In this document: positions 9,244 through 17,726 of the stretch, one piece after another
How positions within the stretch are numbered: position 1 is the stretch's first letter
Layout: every line of letters begins with the position of its first letter
Source of the DNA: Bacteroides ovatus
Lineage (GTDB): Bacteria > Bacteroidota > Bacteroidia > Bacteroidales > Bacteroidaceae
Reading direction: 5' to 3'
Length of the DNA stretch: 64,000 nucleotides
Assembly: GCF_001314995.1 (NCBI RefSeq)
Contig: NZ_CP012938.1
Location: 3,534,001 to 3,598,000 of the forward strand
Made by a program: the position numbers and the translations under genes
Notes under the pieces: generated by a model
What the model was told of the DNA's origin: nothing
Seen by the model: the letters and a program-made list of their open reading frames with translations, nothing else
The model's database searches: none

Positions 9244-10251
9244 ATGTTCACAGTAAACAGTTATTTATTGGCAGTTATATTCTGCATCGTAACCATGATT
9301 TGTTGGGGTTCCTGGGGTAATACCCAAAAACTAGTTTCCAAAAATTGGCGTTATGAACTTTTTTATTGGGATTATGTGATTGGAATGGTATTGTTCACCA
9401 TCTTACTAGGCTTCACAATGGGTAGTCATGGAGATACCGGACGTTCATTCCTGGAAGATCTGGGACAAGCATCAGGAGACAGCATTGGTTGGGTTATCTT
9501 GGGGGGCGTAATATTTAATGCTTCAAACATTCTTCTTTCAGCGTCTATTTCCTTGGCTGGTATGTCTGTTGCTTTTCCTTTAGGAGTTGGCATTGCATTG
9601 GTATTAGGGGTAATCGTCAATTATCTGGGAATTCCAACTGGTAATCCTTTGCTTTTATTTGGCGGTGTAGCTCTCATTGTTATTGCTATCATTTGCAATG
9701 GAGTGGCTTCCGGAAAAATGCAAAAGGGAGAAGAAAGCAGGAAAAACAACAAAAAGGGAATTATCATTGCATTAATTGCCGGTGTACTGATGTCTTTGTT
9801 CTACAGGTTCGTAGTGAAAGGTATGGACGTAGAAAACTTCAATTCTCCTGCTATAGGAATGATGACTCCTTATTCTGCCATCTTTGTTTTTTCAATAGGC
9901 GTATTACTAAGCAATTTTGTTTTCAACACATTAGTAATGAAATGTCCTTTTGTCGGAGAAAAAGTCAGCTACTCCGAATACTTTAAAGGAAACACGAAAA
10001 CTCATATATGCGGAATGCTTGGTGGAGCGATATGGGGACTTGGTTCCGCGTTCAGCTATATCGCATCAGGAGAAGCTGGTCCGGCGGTATCTTATGCACT
10101 AGGACAAGGCGCACCACTTATTGCCGCTATTTGGGGAGTATTTATCTGGAAAGAATTTAAAGGTTCAACGAAATCTGTTAATCAACTACTGGCCTTGATG
10201 TTTATCTTCTTCCTGGTTGGTTTGGGAATGATAGTAGTTGCCGGAAACTAA
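9244..10251 (+). CDS. DMT/GRP-type sugar permease (RusT- or RhaT-like)
   Basis: 335 residues with about ten predicted membrane segments and almost no soluble part, the plan of drug/metabolite superfamily sugar permeases of the GRP/RhaT type. Distinctive pieces are MICWGSWGNTQKL in the first helix, NILLSASISLAGMSVAFPLG in the middle and SYALGQGAPLIAAIWGVFIW near the end. It starts 18 bp after the esterase gene and closes the catabolic part of the operon, so it probably moves the monosaccharide released by the secreted enzymes across the inner membrane. From memory, ribose-utilisation (rus) loci of Bacteroides contain a permease of this kind together with ADP-ribosylglycohydrolases; this supports ribose but does not prove it. 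Rhamnose or another pentose are alternatives. Confidence 0.75.
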   Translation: MFTVNSYLLAVIFCIVTMICWGSWGNTQKLVSKNWRYELFYWDYVIGMVLFTILLGFTMGSHGDTGRSFLEDLGQASGDSIGWVILGGVIFNASNILLSASISLAGMSVAFPLGVGIALVLGVIVNYLGIPTGNPLLLFGGVALIVIAIICNGVASGKMQKGEESRKNNKKGIIIALIAGVLMSLFYRFVVKGMDVENFNSPAIGMMTPYSAIFVFSIGVLLSNFVFNTLVMKCPFVGEKVSYSEYFKGNTKTHICGMLGGAIWGLGSAFSYIASGEAGPAVSYALGQGAPLIAAIWGVFIWKEFKGSTKSVNQLLALMFIFFLVGLGMIVVAGN

Positions 10252-10274
10252 TTATTAACCTTAAATAGAACAAC

Positions 10275-11252
10275 ATGAAAAAGTATTTTTACTTATTAGC
10301 CATGCTGGCAGTAGTACTAGGTACGACTGCTTGCAGTGATGACGACAATCATCCCAGTACAAACATTCTGGATAAACCGGAAGTTACTGTTCCTGATGTA
10401 AAAGAGAGTTCTGCTGTTATTACATGGAAAGCCATAGGAAACGCAACAGCTTATATTTATAGCTTGAACAACGGTAGTGAACAAAGTACTGACCAAAATA
10501 CAATTCAACTGACAGGTTTAGAGCCGGAAAAAAGTTATACATTCAAAGTAAAAGCTCAAAAAACCGGATCAATCTATTTTGAAGATTCAGACTATGCAGA
10601 AATCACTTTTACAACAACCTCTGAAGTAACAGTTTATCGGATAGCCACTTTTGCGGACGACTGGGATAAATGGTATTACGAATATAATGACAATGGTACG
10701 GTTAAACGTGTCTACAGGCTATATGAAGGAGAGTTGGATAGAGAATGGCTCTTTGCTTATGACGGAAATAATATCACAGTGACAGGTAAGAACGCATATA
10801 ACATGACTTTAAATGACCAAGGTTATGTTGCAACTTTTGTAGATGGTTCCAACACTTACGAATATACTTATGATGAGAATGGCTACATGACCAAAGTTGA
10901 AAAGAATGGCAATATTGCATCTAACATCACCATAGAAAATGGAAATATTATGCAATGGACCAGATTTTCAGATGGAGTAGAGCAGTTTAAGGTTCAGACC
11001 TATTCTGCCGTGCCTAATGTGAGCGGAGCACATTGCATCTATGCGGAAAGCAGTGGAGCTAGTCGTTGGCTGGTTGAAACTGGTCTCTTTGGAAAAGCTT
11101 CGGCTAATTGCCATACGAGCAGTGGTTGGCAACATTCATCCAGTACAGCTACTTACACATTCGAATATGACGAAAATAGTTGTATCAAAGAGGAAAGCAA
11201 AAACTATGACGGATATATAGAGAATTTCTATTATACATATTTCTCCGAATAG
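10275..11252 (+). CDS. Fibronectin type III lipoprotein with YD-like repeats, function unknown
   Basis: 325 residues. Lipoprotein leader (VLGTTACSDDDN). Residues about 35-115 are an Fn3 domain (SSAVITWKAIGNATAY ... LEPEKSYTFKVKAQ). The rest has short tandem beta motifs of the YxYxxNGxxxx type (YYEYNDNGTVKRVYRLYEG, YTYDENGYMTKVEKNG, FEYDENSCIKEES), similar to the YD/RHS-like repeats of Bacteroides lipoproteins, and ends in aromatic-rich strands. Probably a surface lipoprotein that binds glycan or another ligand. It is the last gene of the operon, 23 bp after the permease and before a strong terminator. No enzyme motif is visible. Confidence 0.7.
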   Translation: MKKYFYLLAMLAVVLGTTACSDDDNHPSTNILDKPEVTVPDVKESSAVITWKAIGNATAYIYSLNNGSEQSTDQNTIQLTGLEPEKSYTFKVKAQKTGSIYFEDSDYAEITFTTTSEVTVYRIATFADDWDKWYYEYNDNGTVKRVYRLYEGELDREWLFAYDGNNITVTGKNAYNMTLNDQGYVATFVDGSNTYEYTYDENGYMTKVEKNGNIASNITIENGNIMQWTRFSDGVEQFKVQTYSAVPNVSGAHCIYAESSGASRWLVETGLFGKASANCHTSSGWQHSSSTATYTFEYDENSCIKEESKNYDGYIENFYYTYFSE

Positions 11253-11262
11253 CACTTTATGA

Positions 11263-11325
11263 AATAACTAATTCATGGAGGTGTGTCTAGAAGTCTGGCG
11301 CACCTCCATGAATTATAAAGTTATT
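11263..11325. terminator. Long bidirectional terminator hairpin between convergent genes
   Basis: A 14-bp perfect inverted repeat (AATTCATGGAGGTG / CACCTCCATGAATT, 11270-11283 and 11301-11314), extended outside by AATAACT / AGTTATT at 11263-11269 and 11319-11325. It sits exactly between two convergent coding regions (stops at 11252 and 11333), so it can end both transcripts. Confidence 0.8.
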
Positions 11326-11332
11326 AGAGACT

Positions 11333-13168
11333 TTAGACTGTTATATCCAGTAAAACCTCTCCCCTTACATTCAGCACCTTAATCCTCAATTCATCGTTCT
11401 TCTTTTCCAGAATCATCACCGTAGCACTGTCCATCTTATATCCTCCACCAATAATAACTGGATAATTATTACCCAGTTCCCCTTTCGGATGGTAAGCGTA
11501 TTTATGGGTATGTGCATTCAGACTGACATTAAAAGGTGCTTTTTCCAATAATTTAGTCCACAGATCTGCACAGAGATTCTTTTCATAATTACCGTAAAGC
11601 GGAATATGATGAATAAGGACACGTTTCTTTGCTTTCTTGAATTCTTTGGCAGACAGTTCTTTTTTCAGAAAATCAACCTGTTCATTACGCAATTGAGTAA
11701 AATCGTTCAAGCCATAATATACCCAATGGTCGTCCGGTTTATCTTCTCCACAATCCAACATGACGATACGGGTATCTCCCCAGTTAAAAGAGGCATAAGT
11801 TTTATCTCCCACATAATCAAAATGGTCACGCAAACCGATAGAATAGGCATTGCGGATTTCATGGTTGCCACGCATAAAGAAAGTCGGTATGCGATCGCCA
11901 CACACTCCTTCGGTCAGTTCACTGATAAATGTGGTTGCCTGCTCGTGATCCACAGGATCATCCACACAGTCACCATTGAAAACAACAAAATCATACTTAA
12001 CATCCTGTATTTGTTTACATAGAGTACGGAAAGTATTGGTATGTTGATGCAAATCATTAAAAACAATAGCGGTAAAAGACTCTGTATCAGCAACAGGAAG
12101 AGTAAATTCACTGAAGGTCGATTGTGCTGTATTTCCAAATACCTTTTTATATGCCTGATAAAGCAACATCTCTTGCGAACACACACGATAATAATATTTC
12201 TGTCCGGGCTGTAAGCCATCTATACGTATTTTATGCAGCTTGTTATTGCAGACCACCTGACCGTCAACAATCATACGCGCACGTTCCAGCCGGGTAGTAT
12301 CTGTGCCATATTCCACCCAGCAATAAGAAGGAACGGTTGTTTCCCACATCACAGTAATGCCATTACCCACAGGATTCTGCAAATAAGGTTTAGTACGGAA
12401 TATCTTGTCTGCCTTTTCAGCGGTACGCAATTCCACAAGTATGGGACGATGGTCGGAAGCCATTAGCTCATTAACTACTTTCGCAGATATGACAGCAAAT
12501 CCGGTAGCGTTTTGCTTTGACACGGCAATATAATCAATGGCCTCTTTTGGATCGGGAGCAGGATAAGTATGCTTTTCCGGATTGGAGAGTATTTGAAAAT
12601 CCTTTTGCAATTCTTTGATGAAATCGGATTCAGGTTCAGCATTCATATCTCCGGCTAGAAAAAGAGGCTTTTTATAGGAAGCAATCAATGACTTCACTAT
12701 TTCCAGGGACTTCATGCGATCTCCTTCCGTTAATGACAGATGAGTACAACAATAAATATAATCCTCAAATTCTGCCAGAATCAAGGTGCGGGCCTCTTCT
12801 CTACCAGGTAAAGGGATAGTTTGTAAACGTAGCGGAACTTGCTTTGTCAACAGTCCGATTCCATATTTACCTCCTTCAAACTCTATAGCAGGTGCAAAAC
12901 AGGCATGCATCTGTGTACGTTCAGCTATTTCACCCAGCACATATTTCTGCCCGCTCCGACGGGTCATACTGTCTACCTCTTGTATAGCCACAACATCAGG
13001 AGAAGCATTATTTATCACATTGGCTACCCGTTGAAAACTGCAAATATCATCCATGCCGTTCGCATTTTTAATATTATAAGTCATCAGTCTCAATGTATGT
13101 TGAGCCTGTACCGGAAAAATAAATAGAATGACGAAAATGAGTAAAAAGATCTTTTTCATGTTCTTCAT
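11333..13168 (-). CDS. Secreted fusion of an endonuclease/exonuclease/phosphatase domain and a calcineurin-like phosphoesterase
   Basis: 611 residues, signal peptide ending PVQAQ (a second Met three codons in is an equally good start). Residues 24-255 are an EEP-fold phosphodiesterase: LRLMTYNIKN, VAIQEVDS, LAGDMNAEPESD, ASDHRPILVEL give the Asn, Glu, Asp and His of the family. Residues about 265-345 resemble the Fn3-like N-domain of purple acid phosphatases (VMWETTVPSYCWVEYG). Residues about 365-605 are a metallophosphoesterase: FNDLHQH, VVFNGDCVDD, MRGNHEIRN, LIHHIPLYG, NAHTHKY supply the two-metal ligands. The two catalytic domains suggest sequential cutting of a phosphodiester and a phosphomonoester outside the cytoplasm, for example from nucleic acid, a lipid headgroup or a phosphorylated glycan. 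It has its own promoter, so it need not belong to the PUL on its right. Confidence 0.8.
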   Translation of the reverse strand: MKNMKKIFLLIFVILFIFPVQAQHTLRLMTYNIKNANGMDDICSFQRVANVINNASPDVVAIQEVDSMTRRSGQKYVLGEIAERTQMHACFAPAIEFEGGKYGIGLLTKQVPLRLQTIPLPGREEARTLILAEFEDYIYCCTHLSLTEGDRMKSLEIVKSLIASYKKPLFLAGDMNAEPESDFIKELQKDFQILSNPEKHTYPAPDPKEAIDYIAVSKQNATGFAVISAKVVNELMASDHRPILVELRTAEKADKIFRTKPYLQNPVGNGITVMWETTVPSYCWVEYGTDTTRLERARMIVDGQVVCNNKLHKIRIDGLQPGQKYYYRVCSQEMLLYQAYKKVFGNTAQSTFSEFTLPVADTESFTAIVFNDLHQHTNTFRTLCKQIQDVKYDFVVFNGDCVDDPVDHEQATTFISELTEGVCGDRIPTFFMRGNHEIRNAYSIGLRDHFDYVGDKTYASFNWGDTRIVMLDCGEDKPDDHWVYYGLNDFTQLRNEQVDFLKKELSAKEFKKAKKRVLIHHIPLYGNYEKNLCADLWTKLLEKAPFNVSLNAHTHKYAYHPKGELGNNYPVIIGGGYKMDSATVMILEKKNDELRIKVLNVRGEVLLDITV

Positions 13169-13192
13169 TTTTGGGGGTTATGTTAAGTCCCC

Positions 13193-13223
13193 CAAAGGTA
13201 AGAAAAAAATAAAAAGCCACAAA
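13193..13223 (-). promoter_or_regulatory. Promoter of the EEP/phosphoesterase fusion gene
   Basis: On the minus strand TACCTTTG (13193-13200) matches the Bacteroides -7 consensus, and TTTG (13220-13223) lies 19 bp upstream as the -33 box. The start site would be near 13186, 18 nt before the ATG. An 8-bp inverted repeat (TTTGGGGG / CCCCCAAA, 13170-13177 and 13189-13196) overlaps the predicted start site and could be an operator. Confidence 0.6.
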
Positions 13224-13246
13224 GATACGGATTCATACCTTTGCGG
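13201..13246 (-). terminator. Terminator of the SusC/SusD-GH18 operon
   Basis: Read on the minus strand, a stem of about 12 bp with two G-U pairs (GCCGCAAAGGTA / TATCTTTGTGGC, spanning 13215-13246) is followed by TTTTTATTTTTTT. It lies about 85 bp after the GH18 stop. The -33 box of the next gene is inside the same hairpin. Confidence 0.75.
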
Positions 13247-13330
13247 CCTCTTATTGTTAAGAATAACTTTTCTCTAAATGGGGGGATGAGAATAAAGCTA
13301 TATTATTTACAAGGTCGATTTATTATCTTA

Positions 13331-14356
13331 TTATTTCTTTTGCCACTTTGCGGCAGTATCCCACATTTGCGGATCTACGCTATTAAAGTGCCAAAAACCG
13401 ATTTGAGAGATTCCCAGTTCATCAGCTAGTTCAAGTAGCGCTTCCGTACTTCTGGCATCACTTGCATAAAACAGATGCCGATTACCATCAGTACCATCAT
13501 ACAGATACATGTTTACCTTTTCATAACATAACCAGATAGGAGAAGGCAAAATTCCATTTATACTGTCAGGCACAGATTGGTAAATCTGCCTTCCTTTGAT
13601 GCCGCCAGTTACAGCATAATCATTTGCATAAGCAGGCAACGCCATCACTAATTTATCATTTGGAATATGTTTCATCCAGAAAAGCATCGCCTCTCTAGTC
13701 CATAGATAATTAGACGTAGGTCCAATGCCCATACAATCATCCCTATGTTTGAGCTCGGGCTTATCTATCCCAGGTGCAAAATACATATCGTAACACATCA
13801 CTCTAACTAAGTCGCAAGTAGTATTCAAAACTGCCGGATCGTGAAACATCTTAGTTTCGTTATCCTGATACAAAGCCGGATAAAAACTAACGCAATGGCT
13901 TAATTTCTTTCCAACAGCATGGAGTTCTTTTGAAGCCAGTTTCAGGAATTCGGTATATGCATCCTGAATATCAGGGTTCAAATGTTCGAGATCAAGATCT
14001 ATTCCATCATATCCGTTTGCATTGCAATCACTTACATACTTCTCAACAAGCGCCTTTCTTTTCTGTGGCGTATCAATCGTTTCTTCATTCCCACCTACAG
14101 CCTGATATACTTCGATATGATTCTGATGACATTCATCGATAAATGATTTCGGAGGATTCCCGAAAACGCTAATGGAACTAATAATCTCTTTCACTGGCTC
14201 TATATCCTTAAAAGAGCTTCCATCTATATAGACATACCAAGGAGCTACTTTCTTCTCCTGGGTGGTGGAAGAGAATGTTTCCTGCTTGCAGGAAACACTC
14301 GTCATTACCAACATTACACAGCATATAGCTGTTCCAATTATACTTAAATACCTCAT
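13331..14356 (-). CDS. GH18-family glycoside hydrolase lipoprotein
   Basis: 341 residues. Lipoprotein leader (VMTSVSCKQE, lipid Cys23). A GH18 TIM barrel covers about residues 38-340: the catalytic DxxDxDxE motif is present as DGIDLDLE (117-124), so Glu124 is the expected acid/base and Asp122 stabilises the substrate N-acetyl group. VMCYDMY, VMALPAYA and IGFWHFNS are later barrel strands with typical GH18 residues. GH18 enzymes cleave beta-1,4 linkages after GlcNAc (chitinase or endo-beta-N-acetylglucosaminidase). As a lipoprotein encoded in a SusC/SusD operon it probably acts at the cell surface on host glycoprotein glycans or chitin-like chains; the sequence alone does not decide. Last gene of its operon, 18 bp after the GH16-like gene. 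Confidence 0.85.
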   Translation of the reverse strand: MRYLSIIGTAICCVMLVMTSVSCKQETFSSTTQEKKVAPWYVYIDGSSFKDIEPVKEIISSISVFGNPPKSFIDECHQNHIEVYQAVGGNEETIDTPQKRKALVEKYVSDCNANGYDGIDLDLEHLNPDIQDAYTEFLKLASKELHAVGKKLSHCVSFYPALYQDNETKMFHDPAVLNTTCDLVRVMCYDMYFAPGIDKPELKHRDDCMGIGPTSNYLWTREAMLFWMKHIPNDKLVMALPAYANDYAVTGGIKGRQIYQSVPDSINGILPSPIWLCYEKVNMYLYDGTDGNRHLFYASDARSTEALLELADELGISQIGFWHFNSVDPQMWDTAAKWQKK

Positions 14357-14374
14357 TGAATGTAAAGTAAACTG

Positions 14375-16048
14375 TTATTCTTCATCATAATTATACTTCT
14401 TATATTCTATATAGTCATATTTGACTGTATATGTCTTTGCAGTAGGCTTATCTCCTTGCCAGCCACCTCCATCAGCAAAGGTCATCATTGAGAATCCAAA
14501 TTTAAACTGTGCCGGAGTATACCAAGTAGTAAATGTTTTCGCCACTTCACCATCTATAATCCATGCCGCCCAATATGCACCATCTGCATTAAGTCTAAGG
14601 TCAATAGTCAAAGTGTGTTTACCCGGATCAATAGGTACACCGTAAACTCCCATAGCTTCCGTATAACAACGTACCAGCATCTGACCAGGAACAGGAGGAA
14701 CCGTACAAGCCGCACGATCATTTTCAGTACCCGAGAAAACAAACATAGAGAATGACCTTTCTTCAGCATTAGTTGCAGCGATATTACCACCTGCCAACCA
14801 TTTTTCACCTACCCCTACCAAAGGAACATCTATTTCCCATGTATATTTTCCAGCTCCTATCTCCGGACCATAAACGAAGTTATTCCCGTTAGATAGATTC
14901 AAACTTCCATCCGCAATCGTTCCTCCATTGTTAGTCCATCCAACAGGAACAAAACCAGCTTCCTCAAAGTCCCACTTCACTGTTGTTCCCTCTGGTTCGG
15001 GAGGAAGCTGACCTTCGATAATCGGCTTCATTGAATAATCATAAGGAACATATTCAAGATAATCAAATAAGGCATAATTTTCTTGAGTTGCCGCATGATC
15101 GCCCATACCATAAAGATTCTCGACACTAGATATAGCACGGAAATAAGCCTCTTCACCATAATCTAATTGTGCCCTCTTTAAAACTTTACCATCAACCGAC
15201 CACTCCGCCAGATATTTCTTATTTTCTAACTTCAAATCCAATACAAACGTATGCCAAGCATCCCCCTTAATAGGCGTGAATTCAGAGAAAAAAGGATTAG
15301 CCTGACTAGTCACAAGGCACAGCATATCATCTGGTCCGGCACTATGTGCTGCACGGTCTGCAGCTGTACCGGAACAAATTTCAAAATCCAATTCATGCCC
15401 ATCGTCAAAATATAAAAATGCTCCAATACTGGCCCGGTCATTCATTCCGAATTTAGGGACATATATCCTCCATTCATAACGACCTGATCCGAATTGCGTT
15501 GTTGTCTGCACCTTGAAACGGTCCCCATTAGTACCTTCATACTCTTCACCTGCCCGGGTATAGATTCTTAACGCTTTTCCATCTTCACATTCGTCATTAT
15601 CTACGATAGTGATCGGATTGATCCCTGCCACAAGCCCCGTCTTTTGCAATCCAGTAAAGTCACCGTAATTATAAATGGTTCCTTTATAGCCATCCTGAAT
15701 AACTGTGATGGTTCGAAGTTCAGCACCTTTCGCCGCTATGGTCAAGGTTGCACTACGTTTTGGGCCGTTATTCTTATCAGCAGCAATTGTTAACGTACCA
15801 TTACCAGTTCCTTCCAAAGGAGAAACAGTAAGCCAATTACCACCTGCCTGATCCACTGCAACTTCCCAAGCTGCTTCTGACGTAATATCTACAGTCTGAA
15901 CTTCAGTAGAGGAGACTCCGAATGTTAAAGCATTTGTGGAGATTCCGCATGCAACAATCTCTGTTTTCTCTTTGAAGCTATCACCGCATGATACTAAAGA
16001 GGCATTACATAATACACCTATTGCTAAATATAAATATCTTAGTTTCAT
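14375..16048 (-). CDS. BACON-domain lipoprotein with two GH16-like jelly-roll domains
   Basis: 557 residues. Lipoprotein leader (ASLVSCGDS). Residues about 32-118 form a BACON domain (LTFGVSSTEVQTVDITSEAA, WLTVSPLEGTGNGTLTI). Residues about 125-340 are a ConA-like/GH16-like jelly roll with the acidic signature HELDFE (Glu219, Asp221, Glu223), GSGRYEWRIYVPKFG before it and WHTFVLDLKLENKKYLAEW after it. Residues about 355-553 repeat this fold (GKYTWEIDVPLVG, KHTLTIDLRLNADGAYWAAW), but the acidic signature is replaced by EERSFSMF, so the second copy is probably a binding module. The first copy could be an active endo-glycanase or a lectin. It sits at the usual place of a surface glycan-binding protein, directly after susD. 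A clear relative of domain 1 is encoded at 25193-25900. Confidence 0.75.
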   Translation of the reverse strand: MKLRYLYLAIGVLCNASLVSCGDSFKEKTEIVACGISTNALTFGVSSTEVQTVDITSEAAWEVAVDQAGGNWLTVSPLEGTGNGTLTIAADKNNGPKRSATLTIAAKGAELRTITVIQDGYKGTIYNYGDFTGLQKTGLVAGINPITIVDNDECEDGKALRIYTRAGEEYEGTNGDRFKVQTTTQFGSGRYEWRIYVPKFGMNDRASIGAFLYFDDGHELDFEICSGTAADRAAHSAGPDDMLCLVTSQANPFFSEFTPIKGDAWHTFVLDLKLENKKYLAEWSVDGKVLKRAQLDYGEEAYFRAISSVENLYGMGDHAATQENYALFDYLEYVPYDYSMKPIIEGQLPPEPEGTTVKWDFEEAGFVPVGWTNNGGTIADGSLNLSNGNNFVYGPEIGAGKYTWEIDVPLVGVGEKWLAGGNIAATNAEERSFSMFVFSGTENDRAACTVPPVPGQMLVRCYTEAMGVYGVPIDPGKHTLTIDLRLNADGAYWAAWIIDGEVAKTFTTWYTPAQFKFGFSMMTFADGGGWQGDKPTAKTYTVKYDYIEYKKYNYDEE

Positions 16049-16071
16049 AATGATTGTTTTTATTGTTTCAT

Positions 16072-17712
16072 TCAGTTCTTCAAATTCGGATTAATAGACG
16101 AATCTACAAAAGGACGGGGAAGATACATTTTACTGTCATTCCACGTACCAGATACGGAAACAGCTTCTTTCCTGAAGACTCCGGGAGCCACTTCAATCTC
16201 CGGATTTAATTTTCTGTATTCAAAATGATCTTTAATGCGATTCATGCGAAACATATCCCTTGCTCTAGTGGCAATATTTCCCCAATAATATCCGGCTATT
16301 TCCCAGCCATGTTCATTATAGGCAGCTTCTGCCAGATCATCATACGACATGGTTGTCTTATAGATATCCCGGTCTGCAACAACAGATCCATTGGCACGAT
16401 TGCGTACCTCATTCAATAAGTTGACAGCTTCCGTGATACTGCCTGTTTTTGAACGACCTACGGCTTCGGCATACCAGCAATATACTTCTGCCAAGCGAAT
16501 AATCTGATGCGTCTTTTCTCCATTCTGATTCATCGAAATCTTCGGATTCGTATAGTCGAATTCTTCTCCAGTGGTCGTTTCTACTTTCTTCATGAAACAG
16601 GGAGCAACAACCACACGTGGCGCTTCCGGATTGGGGTCTTCCCACCAATCACGCAACTTAGTTTCATTCTTCAATATGATTTTCGGGAAATAAGATGCAT
16701 CTTTGCGTGAGCCTTCCGGGAAATCATACCAGAATTTAATTTCTCCGTTCGTATCTCCCCATCCACCGCCACCATAAGCATAGTCTGCCAGGAAATCAGC
16801 TAAAGGGGCATTGGTAAGTGCATCTATTCCCAAATTATAGTAAACGCCAAGCAACACTTCAGGATTATTCTTATTATACTCCATCGAATATACTTGCTTA
16901 TAATCAGGTAATAATTTGTAGTAGTAAGTACCTTTCTTCGCAGCATCGATTACTTCTTTTGCCTTTGCAGCGGCCAGTTGATAATATTCTGTTCCTTTGT
17001 TCAACGGCCATCCCGCCATTGCCATATACACATAAGCCAATGTTGCTTTTACAGCTCCTTGACTAACAGCAATGTTTACCCCATTTCTTGCGTAGGGTTC
17101 TTTAGTATAATTAGCAGGGACCATTGTTTCTGCCTTTTTCAGATCAGATACAATCAGCTCGTAAATTTCAGGAACGGTTGCCAATGGCATGTTGTAATTG
17201 ATTTCATCTTTCACAACCATAGGTACCTCTCCCCAAGCCATTACAAAGTAAAAATAAGAATAGGCACGCCAATAATAAGCTTGTCCAATGGCTGCATCTT
17301 TCTCTTCCTGGCTCACCTCCGGAGTTCGTCCGGCATTATCTATAATGAAATTAGCAGCTTTTACCAATCTCCAACGAGCACCCCACAATTCAGTCACCCA
17401 AGTGTTATTGTCCGAAACATTATAAGTATCTACCTCACGCAACCCCTGTTTATTAGCTGCAGGGTGTGTAGAAATATCATCACCCATCACTGATTCGAAA
17501 CCTGCCCAGATATTTGCATACATATCACTCGCAACTTTGGAATACATTCCATTCAGAGCCAAGTCCAGATCACCTTTTGAATTAAAGAAATTAGTTACCG
17601 CCAACTGCCCCTTAGGATCTTCTGTCAGTAAATCCTGGCAAGACACCATCCAAAGTGCTATCAATGCTAGTCCGACAGATTTGAATATTCTATATATTGT
17701 TTTCATATCCAT
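16072..17712 (-). CDS. SusD/RagB-family glycan-binding lipoprotein
   Basis: 546 residues, complete. Lipoprotein leader (LWMVSCQDLLTEDPKG). SusD hallmarks: early segment TNFFNSKGDLDLALNGMY, TPR helices around GQAYYWRAYSYFYFVMAWGE, the C-terminal IIRLAEVYCWYAEAV and AAYNEHGWEIAGYYW, and the ending YLPRPFVDSSINPNLKN. Sits on the outer membrane as the lid of the SusC encoded 14 bp upstream. The order susC, susD, putative surface glycan-binding protein, GH18 is that of a standard polysaccharide utilisation locus. Confidence 0.93.
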   Translation of the reverse strand: MDMKTIYRIFKSVGLALIALWMVSCQDLLTEDPKGQLAVTNFFNSKGDLDLALNGMYSKVASDMYANIWAGFESVMGDDISTHPAANKQGLREVDTYNVSDNNTWVTELWGARWRLVKAANFIIDNAGRTPEVSQEEKDAAIGQAYYWRAYSYFYFVMAWGEVPMVVKDEINYNMPLATVPEIYELIVSDLKKAETMVPANYTKEPYARNGVNIAVSQGAVKATLAYVYMAMAGWPLNKGTEYYQLAAAKAKEVIDAAKKGTYYYKLLPDYKQVYSMEYNKNNPEVLLGVYYNLGIDALTNAPLADFLADYAYGGGGWGDTNGEIKFWYDFPEGSRKDASYFPKIILKNETKLRDWWEDPNPEAPRVVVAPCFMKKVETTTGEEFDYTNPKISMNQNGEKTHQIIRLAEVYCWYAEAVGRSKTGSITEAVNLLNEVRNRANGSVVADRDIYKTTMSYDDLAEAAYNEHGWEIAGYYWGNIATRARDMFRMNRIKDHFEYRKLNPEIEVAPGVFRKEAVSVSGTWNDSKMYLPRPFVDSSINPNLKN

Positions 17713-17726
17713 GTATAGTTAAAAGA

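Noticed and set aside
13220..13243. Two facing -7 boxes (TATCTTTG on the minus strand, TACCTTTG on the plus strand)
   Set aside because: They are the two arms of the GH18 operon terminator hairpin, followed on the minus strand by a T tract. No gene follows on the plus strand.
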